A program made the translations under genes and the position numbers. Below, one piece after another: positions 6,444-8,475 of a stretch of 8,475 nt of DNA (position 1 is its first letter; every line of letters starts with the position of its first letter). The notes under the pieces are model-generated. The model worked only from the letters and a program-made list of their open reading frames with translations, did not search any database and was not told where the DNA came from. The stretch lies in contig JALOQI010000013.1 in the NCBI GenBank assembly GCA_025453435.1, positions 1-8,475 on the forward strand, read 5' to 3'. This DNA is from Candidatus Omnitrophota bacterium. GTDB lineage: Bacteria; Omnitrophota; Koll11; Gygaellales; Profunditerraquicolaceae.

Positions 6444-7826
6444 TTATTTCCTCCCTTTACTTATTACAAGATCCATGGCTTCTTTTAGCGTTGAAACAGC
6501 CATCAGGCGGATCCCGTTTTTATCGATTTTAAGGCCTTTCATGCTGGCCGCGGGCAGAACACATTGCTTGAATCCGAGCTTCCAGGCCTCATTGACGCGG
6601 ATGGCAGCGTGCGAAATGCTGCGCACCTCGCCCGTAAGCCCTACTTCTCCCAGCACTATGGTATCGGCAAGGACCGCGCGGTCAAGGAACGCTGAAGCGA
6701 CCGCAAGAGACACTCCCAGGTCGCAGGCTGGGTCTTCGACCTTAAAACCCCCGGCTACATTGACGAATATGTCCTGCGCCTCGAGCGCAAGGCCCATGCG
6801 TTTCTCAAGCACCGCTACCAGAAGGGTCAGCCTGTTGTAATCGAACCCGTGCGCCCTGCGGCTGGCATACCCGAAGTTCGCGCGGCTCACAAGCGCCTGG
6901 ATCTCGACCAAAAGGGCGCGCGCGCCCTCGACCGTCGAAACGACAAGCGACCCTGAAACATCCTTCGGCCGCTCCGACAAAAAAATCTCAGACGGGTTTT
7001 GCACTTCCTTAAGCCCCGACGCGGCCATCTCGAAAACGCCTATCTCGTTGGTCGAGCCGAACCTGTTCTTTACAGCCCGCAGAATGCGGTAAGAAGAAAA
7101 CCTCTCGCCTTCGAAGTACAAAACCGTGTCGACTATGTGTTCGAGCACCCTGGGCCCTGCGAGAGTGCCTTCTTTAGTAACGTGGCCTATAATAAACAGC
7201 GCTATACCTGCAGACTTTGCGATATTCGTCAGGGCTGCCGCGCATTCACGCACCTGGCTGACGCTCCCTGCGGCGGACATGATCGAATTATCGAACATGA
7301 CCTGTATGGAATCGATAAAAACAGCGTCAGGCTTTAATTTATTTACGTATTCGCCGACCATCTCAAGGTCAGTCTGATTTACGATATATAATTTGCCGCC
7401 CTTTGTATCTGCGCCGAGCCTTTGCGCGCGCAGTTTGGTCTGGCTGACGGATTCTTCGCCCGAAACGTAAAGCACGGTCTTGCTTTGCGAGGTCAGCTGG
7501 TTGGATATCTGAAGGGAGATCGTGGACTTGCCTATTCCCGGGTCTCCCCCGATCAATACAACCGACCCTTTAACAATGCCTCCTCCGAGGACCCTGTCGA
7601 GCTCGGCTATGCCGGTTTTAAGGCGGTCAGACTCGGCCACCTCAACGTCCGAAAGCAGAACCGGAGGCTGATCGTAGCTCGTGCGCCTGCGGTTCGATGC
7701 GGAAACTTTCGGCTTTGAATAATCTTCTTCTACAAAAGAATTCCAGCTCGAACAATCAGGGCATTTCCCGAGCCATTTTGCGGACTGGTATCCGCATTTC
7801 TGGCATGCGAAAATAGTTTTGTGCAT
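6444..7826 (-). CDS. radA: DNA repair protein RadA (Sms)
   Basis: A 460-residue RadA/Sms of full length, a RecA-like ATPase that helps branch migration and processing of recombination intermediates. The N-terminal zinc finger has C8, C11, C22 and C25. The Walker A is 'GDPGIGKST' (94-102), 'LYVSGEES' follows at 119-126, and the Walker B strand is 'VFIDSIQ' (169-175). The RadA-specific 'KNRFG' motif is at 253-257. The C-terminal part (about 275-460) is the Lon-protease-like domain, with '[22 protein letters not shown]' and '[12 protein letters not shown]'. The ATG at 7826 lies four bases after the TAG of the mlaD-like gene, with no good ribosome site, which points to coupling. The stop is TAA, one base before yacL. 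Confidence 0.98.
   Translation of the reverse strand: MHKTIFACQKCGYQSAKWLGKCPDCSSWNSFVEEDYSKPKVSASNRRRTSYDQPPVLLSDVEVAESDRLKTGIAELDRVLGGGIVKGSVVLIGGDPGIGKSTISLQISNQLTSQSKTVLYVSGEESVSQTKLRAQRLGADTKGGKLYIVNQTDLEMVGEYVNKLKPDAVFIDSIQVMFDNSIMSAAGSVSQVRECAAALTNIAKSAGIALFIIGHVTKEGTLAGPRVLEHIVDTVLYFEGERFSSYRILRAVKNRFGSTNEIGVFEMAASGLKEVQNPSEIFLSERPKDVSGSLVVSTVEGARALLVEIQALVSRANFGYASRRAHGFDYNRLTLLVAVLEKRMGLALEAQDIFVNVAGGFKVEDPACDLGVSLAVASAFLDRAVLADTIVLGEVGLTGEVRSISHAAIRVNEAWKLGFKQCVLPAASMKGLKIDKNGIRLMAVSTLKEAMDLVISKGRK
6450..6455 (-). promoter_or_regulatory. Ribosome binding site of yacL
   Basis: GGGAGG on the minus strand, 7 nt before the ATG at 6442, formed by the last codons of radA (Gly-Arg-Lys-stop). 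It is the best Shine-Dalgarno match I noticed in the window, and it fixes the start. Confidence 0.8.
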
Positions 7827-7830
7827 GGGC

Positions 7831-8334
7831 CTAATTCTTAGGGGCAGGCTTTTCTTTACCCTTCCAGAACAGCTTCCAGGGATGTTTCTTCAAATCAACG
7901 ATAAGGGCCTCTAATTCGTTATAAAGGTCATCCTTATAGATGAGTTTCCCGACTGAGCCTTCGCCGTTCTTGATGCGGGTGACGCCGTCGTCGAGGTTGA
8001 GGGTAAGGGCCTTTACGGAATCGGATACTCCGTTAATGCCTGTCAGCGTCGCGTCCAGTTTGGTTACCACGGATTTTGCCAGCTCCCCGAACTCCTGCAT
8101 GGCAAAAGGATCGTTGCCCGCCATGGTTTCGCCGCTCCGTGCGACTTTAGTATAGTCCTTGCCCGGCATGATCTCTATATATTTTTCCCCGAGTATGCCG
8201 AGGGTGTTCACCCACACTGTCGAATCCAGAGGAATGGCTATACGCTTGTTGATTATCGCGGCCATGCGCACTTTGGGTTTTTCGCCTTTTACCGGAAAAA
8301 CAAAATCGATCGTTTTTACCTCGCCCACATCCAC
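7831..8334 (-). CDS. MlaD/MCE-family lipid transport protein, 5' part damaged or missing
   Basis: This is the uninterrupted C-terminal part of an MCE-domain (MlaD-type) protein, 167 codons ending in TAG. The GTG at 8334 is only the first possible start after an in-frame amber codon at 8353-8355; it falls in the middle of the conserved 'VRFAGVDVGEVK' motif, so it is not the natural start. The core continues with 'VWVNTLGILGEKYIEI', the usual MCE 'GLLGEKYVEI' strand. A helical C-terminal region and 'GEGSVGKLIYKDDLYNEL...LKKHPWKLFWKGK' follow, a tail common in MlaD-like proteins. Such proteins are anchored in the inner membrane and form a ring that carries phospholipids between membranes, working with an MlaE/MlaF ABC transporter; those genes are not in the window. 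The presence of the protein argues for an outer membrane. Confidence 0.88.
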   Translation of the reverse strand: MDVGEVKTIDFVFPVKGEKPKVRMAAIINKRIAIPLDSTVWVNTLGILGEKYIEIMPGKDYTKVARSGETMAGNDPFAMQEFGELAKSVVTKLDATLTGINGVSDSVKALTLNLDDGVTRIKNGEGSVGKLIYKDDLYNELEALIVDLKKHPWKLFWKGKEKPAPKN

Positions 8335-8475
8335 CCCGGCGAACCTGACCGGCTAGCCCACTTTCACCCCGTTTATGAAATTTAACGTGAATTTAAGCTT
8401 GTATGTATAAATCGATTTTTTGAAGTGGACTATTTTGATGTCGATTATCTATAGTATATCTAGTATGGCGTATAA
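8335..8475 (-). pseudogene. Upstream part of the mlaD-like gene with two in-frame TAG codons
   Basis: The mlaD frame continues to the right edge and still encodes recognisable MCE sequence, 'YTYKLKFTLNFINGVKVG' directly before the amber at 8353-8355 and 'PVRFAGVDVG' directly after it. A second amber lies at 8449-8451. The frame is otherwise kept. Bases 8381-8475 are very A+T rich (26 G or C of 95), unlike the rest of the window. The true start and membrane anchor should lie at or beyond the right edge. Whether this is real gene decay, strain variation or poor sequence at a contig end cannot be told here. Confidence 0.6.

Noticed and set aside
7827..7833. Possible mlaD-radA fusion by readthrough of the TAG at 7831-7833
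   Set aside because: The mlaD frame after the TAG is not the radA frame and soon meets a TGA; radA has its own ATG.
193..8356. Many plus-strand reading frames of 60-206 codons
   Set aside because: All lie opposite well-identified minus-strand genes, have no family motifs or ribosome sites, and show composition expected from antisense of coding DNA.
8353..8451. Amber recoding (TAG as sense) as the main explanation of the two internal TAGs
   Set aside because: mlaD itself terminates at a TAG immediately before radA, and the other genes use TAA or TGA with no internal TAG. The coincidence with an A+T-rich window edge favours decay or sequence error.

Overview
The window is one compact, almost gap-free gene cluster, all read on the minus strand, so transcription runs from position 8475 towards position 1. 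In order of transcription it holds: an MlaD/MCE-type lipid-transport protein (5' end damaged or cut), radA, a membrane PIN-TRAM protein of the YacL type, ispD, ispF, cysE, cysS, tmk, holB, and the first 175 codons of a RicT/YaaT (PSP1-domain) gene that runs off the left edge. Every junction is an overlap, an abutment or a gap of at most 17 bp, so there is no room for internal promoters, T-boxes or terminators between genes. I see no RNA genes, mobile elements or CRISPR, and no stretch over 300 bases lacks a gene. The plus strand carries only shadow reading frames.

Organism: the sequence is bacterial, with mid-range G+C and standard stop codons (TAA, TGA and one TAG). An MCE/MlaD protein points to a diderm (Gram-negative) cell. 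The gene order, however, echoes two separate Bacillus clusters: radA-disA-yacL-ispD-ispF-gltX-cysE-cysS and tmk-yaaQ-yaaR-holB-yaaT. That mixture, with Firmicute-like CysE and RicT but an outer-membrane lipid protein, fits a deep-branching diderm lineage such as Omnitrophota or a relative. This placement is inference from general knowledge, not from a search.

By region: 7831-8475 is lipid transport; 6444-7826 is recombination and repair; 5465-6442 is a putative membrane nuclease; 4287-5468 is two consecutive MEP-pathway isoprenoid enzymes; 2184-4290 is cysteine synthesis followed by cysteine charging of tRNA; 545-2187 is dTMP phosphorylation and the replication clamp loader; 1-527 is an RNA-processing/[4Fe-4S]-associated factor. 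These are housekeeping functions tied together by co-transcription and translational coupling (GTGA and ATGA overlaps), not by one pathway.

I found no convincing new multi-gene system. The points worth a second look are two in-frame amber codons and an abrupt A+T-rich stretch at the right edge in mlaD, a hydrophobic N-terminal segment on the serine acetyltransferase, an 18-bp exact codon-phased repeat inside cysE, and the merged gene order lacking disA and gltX.
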